Shown piece by piece: positions 20,470 to 28,866 of a stretch of DNA of 64,000 nt. The DNA is taken from NCBI GenBank assembly GCA_012837155.1, contig CP051546.1, positions 141,724 through 205,723 on the forward strand, given 5' to 3'. The stretch's first letter is position 1; each line of letters begins with the position of its first letter. Origin of the DNA: Flavobacterium sp. GTDB taxonomy: Bacteria > Bacteroidota > Bacteroidia > Flavobacteriales > Flavobacteriaceae. Both the position numbers and the translations under genes were made by a program. Below the pieces are notes generated by a model. It ran no database searches and had not been told where the DNA came from. It worked only from the letters and a program-made list of their open reading frames with translations.

Positions 20470-20664
20470 ATGCGTACAGGTACAGTTAAATTTTTCAATG
20501 AATCAAAAGGTTACGGATTCATTACAGACGAAGAAACAGGAAAAGACATTTTTGTTCATGCATCAGGAATCAACGCGGAAGAACTTCGCGAAGGAGACAG
20601 AGTTAGTTATGAAGAAGAAGAAGGAAGAAAAGGAAAAGTTGCTGCGAAAGTAGCGGTTATCTAA
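20470..20664 (+). CDS. cspA: CspA-family cold-shock protein
   Basis: This 64-residue single-stranded nucleic-acid binding protein is one OB-fold. RNP1 appears as SKGYGFIT and RNP2 as DIFVHASGI, and the sequence begins MRTGTVKFFNESKG, standard for the family. It should act as an RNA chaperone. The gene is monocistronic, with its own -7 box and a strong terminator. Confidence 0.95.
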   Translation: MRTGTVKFFNESKGYGFITDEETGKDIFVHASGINAEELREGDRVSYEEEEGRKGKVAAKVAVI

Positions 20665-20690
20665 GTAAAGTTTTTGCTTACGAATGTTTA

Positions 20691-20725
20691 AAAGCGTTTC
20701 GATTGATTTCGAAACGCTTTTTTTA
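20691..20725 (+). terminator. terminator of the cold-shock gene
   Basis: A perfect 12-bp stem, AAAGCGTTTCGA (20691-20702) with TCGAAACGCTTT (20709-20720), surrounds a 6-nt loop and runs into eight Ts. Confidence 0.92.
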
Positions 20726-20821
20726 TTTAAACACAAAAAAATTATAAATCTGCATCCTGAAAGCTAATTTTTAATGAATCGATAATTCTGTTTTTTCTTC
20801 AAACTAAATTTTGTTTTAAAC

Positions 20822-20852
20822 TTGTGTTTTAAATCCTTGAAACCTATCTTTG
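20822..20852 (+). promoter_or_regulatory. promoter of the nuo operon
   Basis: TTG (20822-20824), a 20-bp spacer and TATCTTTG (20845-20852) fit the Bacteroidota consensus fully. It lies 32 bp before nuoA and is the only convincing promoter I see ahead of the operon. Confidence 0.75.
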
Positions 20853-20883
20853 TGCCTTATTTTAGAATTTTACAAAAATCATT

Positions 20884-21249
20884 ATGCAATCAAGCCAATT
20901 AGATTTTTTTCCAATACTAATGCAACTCCTCTTAGTCGTTGCTTTTGTTGCAGGAATTATAATAATTTCAGGGAAATTAGGCCCTAAAAGATCCTCAAAA
21001 ACTAAAGATCAAAACTTCGAATGTGGAATTGAATCCGTAGGAAATGCTCGTATTCCTTTCTCTGTAAAATATTTTTTGGTGGCCATTCTTTTTGTCTTGT
21101 TTGACGTCGAGGTAATTTTTCTTTATCCTTGGGCAATTAATTTTAAGGAATTGGGCATAGAAGGAATGGTAAAAATGGTAATTTTTATGCTTTTATTATT
21201 GGTGGGGTTTTTCTACATCATTAAAAAGAAAGCACTAGAATGGGAATAA
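20884..21249 (+). CDS. nuoA: NADH-quinone oxidoreductase subunit A
   Basis: The 121-residue membrane subunit of complex I has three hydrophobic helices: PILMQLLLVVAFVAGIIII, the VKYFLVAILFVLFDVEVIFL segment, and VIFMLLLLVGFFYIIKK. The family signature FECGIESVGNARIPFSVKYF lies in the loop after helix 1, with the conserved acidic pair DVEV in helix 2. It is the first gene of a nuoABCDEFGHIJKLMN operon and follows a matched promoter by 32 bp. The frame is intact. Confidence 0.96.
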   Translation: MQSSQLDFFPILMQLLLVVAFVAGIIIISGKLGPKRSSKTKDQNFECGIESVGNARIPFSVKYFLVAILFVLFDVEVIFLYPWAINFKELGIEGMVKMVIFMLLLLVGFFYIIKKKALEWE

Positions 21250-21337
21250 AGAAATATTTTAAATACTGAATTTTAAATTTTAATGCCTTTCAAACATTAA
21301 TTTATAATTCAAAATTTATAATTCAAAATAACAAAAA

Positions 21338-21886
21338 ATGAGTAATTCAAATATAACAATGGTTGCCCCTCCAGAAGGTGTTGTTGGCGAAGGTTTTTTT
21401 GCTACAAAACTGAATGATGTTGTAGGACTAGCGCGTGCCAATTCCCTTTGGCCGCTACCTTTTGCAACTTCTTGTTGCGGAATTGAATTTATGGCAACCA
21501 TGGCTTCGCATTATGATTTAGCTCGATTTGGCTCTGAACGAGTAAGTTTTTCTCCTCGACAAGCCGATATGCTATTGGTTATGGGAACTATTTCTAAAAA
21601 AATGGGACCCATATTACGCCAAGTTTACGAACAAATGGCGGAACCACGTTGGGTAATTGCCGTAGGCGCTTGCGCATCATCGGGTGGTGTTTTCGATACG
21701 TATTCCGTTTTACAAGGAATAGATAAAGTAATTCCAGTTGACGTTTATGTTCCTGGGTGTCCGCCAAGACCAGAACAAATCGTTGATGGCGTAATGCAAT
21801 TGCAAGAATTGGTAAAAAACGAATCCGTAAGAAGACGAAGTTCTCCAGAATATCAAGAATTATTGGCATCTTATAATATCAAATAA
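21338..21886 (+). CDS. nuoB: NADH-quinone oxidoreductase subunit B
   Basis: This 182-residue peripheral-arm subunit binds iron-sulfur cluster N2, the last carrier before quinone. The tandem cysteines are in TSCCGIEFMATMA, and the other ligands in AVGACASSGG and VPGCPPRPEQ. Residues of the quinone-site loop (RFGSERVSFSPRQAD) are visible. It starts after an 88-bp spacer with 14-bp repeats (TTTATAATTCAAAA twice) and ends 4 bp before nuoC. Confidence 0.97.
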   Translation: MSNSNITMVAPPEGVVGEGFFATKLNDVVGLARANSLWPLPFATSCCGIEFMATMASHYDLARFGSERVSFSPRQADMLLVMGTISKKMGPILRQVYEQMAEPRWVIAVGACASSGGVFDTYSVLQGIDKVIPVDVYVPGCPPRPEQIVDGVMQLQELVKNESVRRRSSPEYQELLASYNIK

Positions 21887-21890
21887 GGAA

Positions 21891-22418
21891 ATGACTCTAG
21901 AAACAACACAAATTCAAGATAAATTAGTAGCAACATTTGGCGAAAGCGTTTTCCATTTCAATCAGGAAAAAGACCTTTTTTCGTTAGAAGTTACTGCCGA
22001 TAAAATAACCGCCGTTATCCTTTTTCTGAAGAATGATCCAAGCCTTCGTTTTCATTTTTTGACCGATTTATGTGGCGTTCATTATCCAGACAATGTGGTC
22101 GAAAGACAATTTGCCGTTGTGTATCATTTGCATAATTGGTACGAAAATAAACGTATAAAAATCAAGGTTTTCATCAATGGAGAGAAGCCAGAAATAAAAT
22201 CAGTTTCGACTATTTTTCCTTGCTCTAACTGGATGGAAAGAGAAACATTCGATTTTTACGGCATCCATTTCATTGGTCATCCACAATTGAAACGCATTTT
22301 GAATATGGATGAAATGATTTCTTTTCCGATGCGAAAAGAGTTCCCGATGGAAGACGGAGGAAGAACAGACAAAGACGATCGTTTCTTTGGAAGAACACCT
22401 CAAAAAGATAATAAATAA
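21891..22418 (+). CDS. nuoC: NADH-quinone oxidoreductase subunit C
   Basis: This 175-residue 30-kDa-type subunit is a separate polypeptide, not fused to NuoD as in E. coli. The family signature appears as ERETFDFYGIHFIGHPQLKRIL, interrupted only by short variation. The C-terminus contains the linker FPMRKEFPMEDGGR that contacts NuoD. It begins 4 bp after nuoB and ends 17 bp before nuoD. Confidence 0.96.
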   Translation: MTLETTQIQDKLVATFGESVFHFNQEKDLFSLEVTADKITAVILFLKNDPSLRFHFLTDLCGVHYPDNVVERQFAVVYHLHNWYENKRIKIKVFINGEKPEIKSVSTIFPCSNWMERETFDFYGIHFIGHPQLKRILNMDEMISFPMRKEFPMEDGGRTDKDDRFFGRTPQKDNK

Positions 22419-22435
22419 ATAATTCAACATTATAA

Positions 22436-23674
22436 ATGTCAGAACTATTATTACCACCAGAGCATCGATATGCTAAAATAATTGCAGCGCGACATAACGA
22501 AGACGGAAGCGAGCTTTCGATTCTGAATTTAGGTCCTACACACCCCGCAACTCACGGTATTTTTCAAAATATCTTGTTGATGGATGGCGAAAAAATCATC
22601 GAAGCAGAACCAACTATTGGCTACATTCACAGAGCTTTCGAAAAAATTGCCGAAAACCGCCCGTTTTACCAAATTACACCACTTACTGACCGAATGAACT
22701 ATTGTTCGTCTCCTATCAACAATATGGGATGGTGGATGACTTTAGAAAAATTATTAGATATTGAGATTCCAAAAAGGGTACAATATTTAAGAGTTATCGT
22801 GATGGAATTGGCCAGAATTACCGATCACTTGATATGTAATTCTATCCTTGGCGTTGATACCGGAGCGTACACAGGCTTTTTATATGTTTTTCAATTTAGA
22901 GAGAAAGTTTACGAAATCTACGAAGAAATTTGTGGTGCTCGTTTAACTACAAATATGGGAAGAATGGGCGGTTTCGAAAGAGATTGGTCACCAGAAGCTT
23001 TCCGCAAATTAGACGTATTTTTAAGAGATTTTCCAATTGCATGGAAAGAGTTTGAAAACTTGTTCGAAAGAAACAGAATTTTTATTGACAGGACAGTAAA
23101 CGTAGGCCCAATTTCTGCCGAAATGGCAATGGCTTACGGATTTACAGGTCCCAATTTACGTGCCGCTGGAGTAGATTATGACGTTCGCGTGGCGCATCCT
23201 TACTCCTCTTACGAAGATTTTGATTTCATCGTTCCTGTTGGAAAATCAGGCGATACCTACGACCGATTTTGCGTTCGTAATGCCGAAGTTTGGGAAAGTT
23301 TAAGCATCATCCGTCAAGCATTAGATAAAATGCCAGAAGGAAATGTATTCCACGCTGATGTTCCTGAATATTATTTGCCTCCAAAAGAAGATGTGTATCA
23401 CGATATGGAAAGTTTGATTTATCACTTCAAGATTGTAATGGGAGAAATTCCTGTTCCAGTTGCCGAAGTCTATCATGCTGTAGAAGGTGGAAATGGAGAA
23501 GTAGGTTTTTATTTAGTAACCGACGGAAGCAGAACTCCTTATAGATTGCACTTTCGTAGACCTTGCTTCATCTATTATCAAGCCTATCCTGAAATGATAA
23601 AAGGCGCCATGCTTTCGGATGCGATTGTTATTTTGTCAAGTTTAAATGTTATTGCTGGAGAATTAGACGCTTAA
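22436..23674 (+). CDS. nuoD: NADH-quinone oxidoreductase subunit D
   Basis: This 412-residue 49-kDa-type subunit is homologous to hydrogenase large subunits and forms the quinone cavity with NuoB. It shows NLGPTHPATHGIFQNIL (quinone-binding His loop), IGYIHRAFEKIAE, GARLTTNMGRMGG and the C-terminal RTPYRLHFRRPCFIYYQA. The frame is intact. It is followed by a 52-bp repeat-like spacer before nuoE. Confidence 0.97.
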   Translation: MSELLLPPEHRYAKIIAARHNEDGSELSILNLGPTHPATHGIFQNILLMDGEKIIEAEPTIGYIHRAFEKIAENRPFYQITPLTDRMNYCSSPINNMGWWMTLEKLLDIEIPKRVQYLRVIVMELARITDHLICNSILGVDTGAYTGFLYVFQFREKVYEIYEEICGARLTTNMGRMGGFERDWSPEAFRKLDVFLRDFPIAWKEFENLFERNRIFIDRTVNVGPISAEMAMAYGFTGPNLRAAGVDYDVRVAHPYSSYEDFDFIVPVGKSGDTYDRFCVRNAEVWESLSIIRQALDKMPEGNVFHADVPEYYLPPKEDVYHDMESLIYHFKIVMGEIPVPVAEVYHAVEGGNGEVGFYLVTDGSRTPYRLHFRRPCFIYYQAYPEMIKGAMLSDAIVILSSLNVIAGELDA

Positions 23675-23726
23675 AAGATTTCAGATTGAAGAATAACGAT
23701 TTTTGATTTCAGATTTAAAATAAAAA

Positions 23727-24257
23727 ATGGAAAGAACACATTACAAACAAGAAATAAACATAACCCAATCGTTGATGAACCGCATCAATGAACTAGTTAG
23801 TCACTATCCAGAAGGCAAGCAAAAATCAGCATTATTGCCAGTTTTACACGAAGTTCAGGATGCACACGACAACTGGTTGAGTTTTGAATTAATGAACAAG
23901 GTTGCCGAAATACTAAAAATTAAACCAATTGAGGTTTATGAGGTAGTTTCTTTCTACACCATGTTCAACCAAAAACCCATCGGGAAATACATGTTTGAAT
24001 TTTGCCAAACTTCCCCTTGTTGCTTGAATGGTGTTGAGGATTTAATGGATTACACTTGTGAAAAACTAGGTGTTAAAGTGGGCGAAACCACAGCAGACGG
24101 CTTATTTGAAGTACGAGGTGTAGAATGTTTAGGCGCTTGTGGTTATGCTCCAATGATGCAATTGGGTGATTTTTACAAAGAACATTTGACCAAAGAAAAA
24201 GTAGATCAGATTATTGCTGATTGTAGAGATAATAAAATTACGTTACACGATAAATAA
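23727..24257 (+). CDS. nuoE: NADH-quinone oxidoreductase subunit E
   Basis: The 176-residue 24-kDa-type subunit carries the [2Fe-2S] cluster N1a, with Cys ligands in CQTSPCCLNG and CLGACGYAPMMQLG. The N-terminal half is helical (MNRINELVSHYPEGKQKSAL). The stop TAA at 24255-24257 is followed after one base by the ATG of an unrelated ATPase gene instead of nuoF, a break in the standard order. Confidence 0.96.
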   Translation: MERTHYKQEINITQSLMNRINELVSHYPEGKQKSALLPVLHEVQDAHDNWLSFELMNKVAEILKIKPIEVYEVVSFYTMFNQKPIGKYMFEFCQTSPCCLNGVEDLMDYTCEKLGVKVGETTADGLFEVRGVECLGACGYAPMMQLGDFYKEHLTKEKVDQIIADCRDNKITLHDK

Positions 24258-24258
24258 G

Positions 24259-25383
24259 ATGCCAAATAATCATTTAAAATATCTGAAAATCGAAAATTTT
24301 AAGAGGTTTGAATCTCTTGAAGTAAATGATATTGGGCAATTTAATTTGATTGTTGGCGATAATAATGTCGGAAAAACTTGTTTGTTGGAGGCTTTGCTTT
24401 TCGATAATTATAATTTGAAATGGATTAGTAATTTGCATCAAACTTTATATATAAGAGGTATTCATTTTGGACCTAAAAACGTTAATCTTAAAGATATTGA
24501 ATTTCCTAAATTTAGCTTTTTTAAATATTTAGTAAGAGATACTTCTAAACAATTAAAGGTAAATTATAGAACTAAAACTGCTAATAAATCTTTGGCAATT
24601 GAATATAAAGACAAAAAAGAACTTAAAAGTGAAGACTTTTTAAAAAGAACCGATAATTATGAGTATGAAAATTTAGAACACTGGTTAAAATTTTTCAAAG
24701 ACGATATGTTTGATGAATTACAGTTTATGTACCAAGATAATTTAGAACAAAAATTAGATTTGTATTGGCCTTTTATTTCTTTTAATCTTTCTTACAGCAA
24801 CGACATTGAAGATTTTGTGAGAATTTTAGATAAAAGAAGGACTGAAGATGAACAGAAAATAAGTGATTTATCATATAATCATAAGCAAGAATTAATTAAA
24901 ATTCTAAATAAAATATTTGGATTAAAAATTGTAGATTATGACAGAAAATCTCAAGGAGATTTTAGTATGTTGAGCATCGCTACCGAAGAAAACCAAGATT
25001 ATGTACCTATTACCCAATTCGGAGATGGTTTTAATAAAATATTTAGATACATTGTAGAAATAATGTATGTAAAGAAAGAAGGGGATGGAAATAGATTGAT
25101 GATTGATGAAATTGATACGGGTATTCATCATTCCAAATTAAAAGGATTTTGGATTAACATTTTAGAGGTTTGCAAAGAGTTAGATGTGCAATTATTTGCA
25201 ACAACACATTCTAAAGAATGTTCGGAAGCTTTTTATGAAGCATCAAACTCATTGAATTATAATAACGAAATCAGATTAATAAAACTTGAAGAAAGTACCA
25301 ACAAAGATAAAGTTTATGCTTCAACTTTTTCATACAACCAAATTGTTGCAGGATTAGATTCTAATGTTGAATTAAGAGGTTAA
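24259..25383 (+). CDS. AAA (OLD/AAA_15-type) ATPase inserted in the nuo operon
   Basis: This is a 374-residue SMC/OLD-like ABC ATPase unrelated to complex I. The N-terminal strand LKYLKIENFKRFESLEV is typical of the AAA_15/AAA_21 group. The Walker A GDNNVGKT lies at 33-40, a signature-like FGDGFNKIFRY near 258, Walker B RLMIDEIDTGIHH near 285, and the switch histidine in LFATTHSKEC. The middle is a helical arm. It starts one base after nuoE and its stop overlaps the next start (TAATG), coupling it to the TOPRIM gene. The pair is visibly more A+T-rich than flanking nuo genes. Two-gene ATPase plus TOPRIM modules are known as phage-defence systems (for example PARIS), but the function here is inference. 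Confidence 0.88.
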   Translation: MPNNHLKYLKIENFKRFESLEVNDIGQFNLIVGDNNVGKTCLLEALLFDNYNLKWISNLHQTLYIRGIHFGPKNVNLKDIEFPKFSFFKYLVRDTSKQLKVNYRTKTANKSLAIEYKDKKELKSEDFLKRTDNYEYENLEHWLKFFKDDMFDELQFMYQDNLEQKLDLYWPFISFNLSYSNDIEDFVRILDKRRTEDEQKISDLSYNHKQELIKILNKIFGLKIVDYDRKSQGDFSMLSIATEENQDYVPITQFGDGFNKIFRYIVEIMYVKKEGDGNRLMIDEIDTGIHHSKLKGFWINILEVCKELDVQLFATTHSKECSEAFYEASNSLNYNNEIRLIKLEESTNKDKVYASTFSYNQIVAGLDSNVELRG

Positions 25384-26011
25384 TGAAAAAATATGATTTA
25401 AATAAAATATTTGTTGAAGGTAAAAGTGATAAACTTTTTATTGATTTTTTGCTTAAATCTTTTTTTGAAATTGAGGATTCAAAAATTGTAATTGATGTAA
25501 AAGGTAAAGACAAATTAATAGATCAACCTTTATTATCCGACATTAAAAGAAAAGAAGAAAAAGCAAAGAATATAATTATTTTTGACACCGATTCAAAAAA
25601 AATTAATGGAGGAAGAAAACAAAGAATAGAAGAATTAAATAGTATTGAAACAAAATTAGACTCAAAATTTGAAATATATTTATTGCCTTTTGATGATGAG
25701 CGAGAAGGAATTTTAGAAGATTTATTAAGTATTGTGTAAAAAGTGATTTTAGTTTTTTTGATACTTGTTGGCATAAAATGCTCGATTGCATTAAAGTTTC
25801 AAAAGCTAAAAATTTGAATATTCCAGCCCAAAAAGCATTTTTATATTCTAAAATCGATTTGTTTAAAAAACATAGAAGTACAAATTGGGACTACAAAGGC
25901 TCAACTGTTTATGATTATTCGGATAAAAATATTTGGGAGATAAATCCTGATGAAAATATAGAATTAAAAAAATTATTAGATTTCATAGATGAAAATCTAT
26001 TTAATGATTAA
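25383..26011 (+). CDS. TOPRIM-like (DUF3226-type) partner of the ATPase, frameshifted
   Basis: The product is about 209 residues. It begins with a TOPRIM pattern: KIFVEGKSDKLFIDFLL with the catalytic Glu at 12, a GKDKL turn near 41, and NIIIFDTDSKK with the DxD acidic pair at 68-70. A segment LLPFDDEREGILEDLL resembles the DUF3226 family. The second half (DFSFFDTCWHKMLDCIKVSK and onward) continues in another frame after a one- or two-base shift near 25,730-25,740. It overlaps the ATPase gene by one base and ends 3 bp before nuoF. TOPRIM domains in such pairs act as nucleases; the frame correction needs resequencing. Confidence 0.8.
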
Positions 26012-26014
26012 ATT

Positions 26015-27364
26015 ATGTCACAAAAAATATTATTAGACAAAGTAAATATTCCGGGAATCAAAACCTACGAAGTCTATCGCCAAAACGGTGGTTATGCTTC
26101 TGTAGAAAAAGCCTTGAAAACATTAACGCCTGATGAAGTGGTTGAGGAAGTAAAAACTTCAGGATTGCGTGGTCGTGGTGGAGCAGGTTTCCCAGCAGGG
26201 ATGAAATGGAGTTTTATTGACAAAAAATCAGGAAAACCAAGACATTTAGTTTGCAACGCTGACGAGTCAGAACCAGGAACTTTCAAAGACCGTTATTTGA
26301 TGGAACACATTCCTCATTTATTGATTGAAGGAATGATTACTTCGAGCTATGCCTTGGGTGCTAACCTATCTTACATCTATATTCGTGGCGAATATATGTG
26401 GGTTTACAAAATTCTTGAAAGAGCCATCGCCGAAGCTAAAGCAGCGGGTTGGTTAGGGAAAAATATATTAGGAACTGGCTACGATTTAGATTTGTATGTT
26501 CAAATTGGTGCTGGAGCCTACATTTGTGGAGAAGAAACGGCTTTAATCGAATCACTAGAAGGCAAAAGAGGAAATCCTCGAATCAAGCCACCATTCCCAG
26601 CAGTTTCGGGTCTTTGGGCCAATCCAACGGTGGTGAATAATGTCGAAACCATTTCGGCAGTGCCTTGGATTGTGAATAATTCAGGTGCCGATTATGCAAA
26701 AATTGGTTTAGGAAGATCCACAGGAACAAAATTAATTTCGGCTTCGGGACATATCAAAAATCCTGGGGTCTATGAAATTGAAATGGGATTGAGTGTTTAT
26801 GAATTTATGAATTCAGATGACTATTTGGGCGGAATGAGTTCTGACAGACCATTGAAAGCCTTCATTCCTGGAGGAAGTTCAGTTCCCGTTTTACCAGCGC
26901 ATTTAATATACAAAACAGCCAATGGCGACGACCGTTTAATGACTTACGAAAGTTTGAGCGACGGTGGTTTTGCAACGGGTTCGATGTTAGGTTCAGGAGG
27001 TTTTATTGTTTACAACGACACTTCTTGTATCGTTAGAAATACTTGGAATTTTTCTCGCTTTTACCACCACGAAAGCTGTGGTCAATGTTCGCCTTGCCGT
27101 GAAGGAACGGGTTGGATGGAAAAAGTATTGCACAGAATTGAAAACGGTCACGGTCGTGAAGAAGATATCGATTTGCTTTTGAGCATTCAAAGCAAAATCG
27201 AAGGAAACACGATTTGTCCACTAGGCGATGCAGCCTCTTGGCCAGTAGCAGCGGCGATTCGTCACTTTAGAGAAGAATTTGAATATCATATTCGTTTCCC
27301 AGAAAAAATAAAAAATAGAGACCATTTTGTTGCTGAGCCTTTTTCTAAAGTCGTAATGTCATAA
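26015..27364 (+). CDS. nuoF: NADH-quinone oxidoreductase subunit F
   Basis: The 449-residue 51-kDa-type subunit oxidises NADH, passing electrons to FMN and cluster N3. The FMN/NADH loops are RGRGGAGFPAGMKW and GAGAYICGEETALIES. The [4Fe-4S] ligands are in ESCGQCSPCREGTGW and NTICPLGDAA. The frame is intact. Its ATG follows the TOPRIM gene by 3 bp, so the foreign pair replaced the normal nuoE-nuoF junction without breaking either gene. Confidence 0.97.
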   Translation: MSQKILLDKVNIPGIKTYEVYRQNGGYASVEKALKTLTPDEVVEEVKTSGLRGRGGAGFPAGMKWSFIDKKSGKPRHLVCNADESEPGTFKDRYLMEHIPHLLIEGMITSSYALGANLSYIYIRGEYMWVYKILERAIAEAKAAGWLGKNILGTGYDLDLYVQIGAGAYICGEETALIESLEGKRGNPRIKPPFPAVSGLWANPTVVNNVETISAVPWIVNNSGADYAKIGLGRSTGTKLISASGHIKNPGVYEIEMGLSVYEFMNSDDYLGGMSSDRPLKAFIPGGSSVPVLPAHLIYKTANGDDRLMTYESLSDGGFATGSMLGSGGFIVYNDTSCIVRNTWNFSRFYHHESCGQCSPCREGTGWMEKVLHRIENGHGREEDIDLLLSIQSKIEGNTICPLGDAASWPVAAAIRHFREEFEYHIRFPEKIKNRDHFVAEPFSKVVMS

Positions 27365-27384
27365 AGTCGAAAGTCATAAAGCAA
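27357..27384. repeat. heptamer-period repeat between nuoF and the four-helix-bundle gene
   Basis: GTCATAAAGTCGAAAGTCATAAAG overlaps the nuoF stop and reads as near-copies of a 7-8 bp unit (GTCATAAA, GTCGAAA). It belongs to the same class of period-7 tracts seen at other nuo junctions. Confidence 0.55.
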
Positions 27385-27389
27385 CAAAA

Positions 27390-27764
27390 ATGGGAAAGTT
27401 TAAATCTTTTGAAGAAATTACATCTTGGCAAAAATCTAGATTATTTAATAAAAGGATTTATGAAATCACAGAAAATATAGGTTTCAAAAGAGATTTTGAT
27501 TTAGTTAGACAAATTAGAAGAGCATCTATTTCAATTTCTTCAAATATAGCTGAAGGATTTGAAAGAAACACAGATAAAGAATTTGTTTATTTTTTATATA
27601 TTTCAAAAGCATCGGCGGGAGAAGTAAGGTCACAATTATATTTAGCATTAGATCTAAATTATATTTCAAAGATAGAATTCGATGAATTATATTTAAATGT
27701 GTCAGATATATCAAAATTATTGAGTGGATTTATTAAATATTTAGAAAATAGTCAGAGAGTCTAA
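27390..27764 (+). CDS. four-helix-bundle protein of the 23S-rRNA intervening-sequence (IVP) family
   Basis: This 124-residue helical protein matches the family named after proteins found in 23S rRNA intervening sequences. It has FEEITSWQKSRLFNKRIYEI, then the hallmark FDLVRQIRRASISISSNIAEGFERN, FVYFLYISKASAGEVRSQLY and a final SDISKLLSGFIKYLENSQ helix. The bundle often forms pentamers and its role is unknown. Here it is a stand-alone gene dropped between nuoF and nuoG, flanked on both sides by heptamer-type repeats. It is complete and in frame. Confidence 0.93.
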   Translation: MGKFKSFEEITSWQKSRLFNKRIYEITENIGFKRDFDLVRQIRRASISISSNIAEGFERNTDKEFVYFLYISKASAGEVRSQLYLALDLNYISKIEFDELYLNVSDISKLLSGFIKYLENSQRV

Positions 27765-27812
27765 AGTCACACGACATGAAGACATTTGGCATGAAGACGT
27801 TAAGACTTAAAG
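27753..27812. repeat. heptamer-period repeat upstream of nuoG
   Basis: The tract reads as successive seven-base words such as GTCAGAG, AGTCTAA, AGTCACA, CGACATG, AAGACAT and later AAGACGT, TAAGACT. CATGAAGAC occurs twice. It ends just before the nuoG start. Confidence 0.6.
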
Positions 27813-27815
27813 AAA

Positions 27816-28866
27816 ATGAAAGTAACCATAGACGGTCAAGCGATTGAGGTAGAACCAGGAACAACGATCCTGCAAGCAGCCAGAATGATTGGTGGAGAAG
27901 TAGTTCCACCAGCCATGTGCTACCATTCAAAACTAAAAGGAAGCGGCGGAAAATGCCGTTGTTGTTTAGTTGAAGTTGCCAAAGGAAGTGAAGCCGACCC
28001 AAGACCCATGCCAAAATTAATGGCTTCTTGCGTAACCGGCTGCATGGACGGAATGGAAGTAAATAGCAAATCTTCGGCAAGAGTTCAAGAAGCAAGAAAA
28101 TCGGTAACGGAATTCTTATTAATCAATCACCCTTTAGATTGTCCTGTTTGTGATCAAGCGGGAGAATGCGATTTGCAGAATTTAAGTTTCGAACACGGAA
28201 AATCAGAAAGCCGTTATATAGAAGAAAAAAAGAACTTTTGAACCAGAAGATATTGGTCCAAATATTCAATTGCACATGAATCGTTGCATTCTTTGCTACC
28301 GTTGTGTGATGGTTGCTGACCAAATTACAGACAACCGAGTTCACGGAGTGATGGACAGAGGCGATCATTCGAATATTTCAACTTGCATTTCCCAAGCCAT
28401 TGATAATGAATTTTCGGGGAATATGATTGATGTTTGCCCAGTTGGTGCGTTGACCGACAAAACATTTAGATTCAAATCGAGAGTTTGGTTCAACAAGCCC
28501 TACAACGCCCATAGAGATTGCCCTACTTGTTCTGGAAAAACCACGGTTTGGATGTTTGGCGACGAGATTCAACGAGTTACAGGAAGAAAAGATGAGTTCC
28601 ATGAAATTGAAGAATTTATTTGTAACGGATGTCGTTTTGACCATAAAGATGTGAATGATTGGGTAATTGAAGGACCAAGAGCATTCGAAAAAGATTCGGT
28701 TATCAACCAAAACAAACACTTTGGAAAATTAGAAACTGTTCAAATTGACACCGAAAAAAATATTCTTTTGGGGAGAGAGGAAGACAGAAAAAAAATAAGC
28801 ATGGTAGCGATTGACTACAACGAAAAAATTGACGGCGAACCCTTAAATTCTACTAAAAATGGATAG
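27816..28866 (+). CDS. nuoG: NADH-quinone oxidoreductase subunit G (short form), frameshifted
   Basis: The short flavobacterial NuoG (about 349 residues) carries the N-terminal iron-sulfur modules but no molybdopterin-type domain. The [2Fe-2S] N1b ligands are in PAMCYHSKL and GKCRCCLVEV. The H-cluster His/Cys segment is HPLDCPVCDQAGECDLQ. The two [4Fe-4S] sites are in HMNRCILCYRCV and DVCPVGALTD. The frame breaks in the A7 run at 28225-28231: removing one A joins ...RYIEEK to RTFEPEDIGPNIQLHMNRC. Its stop overlaps nuoH by 8 bp (ATGGATAG). Confidence 0.93.

Noticed and set aside
28123-28368. Long antisense frames inside nuo, aspS, sucA and the RND gene
   Set aside because: They are mirror frames of strongly conserved coding sequence, without promoters or homology.
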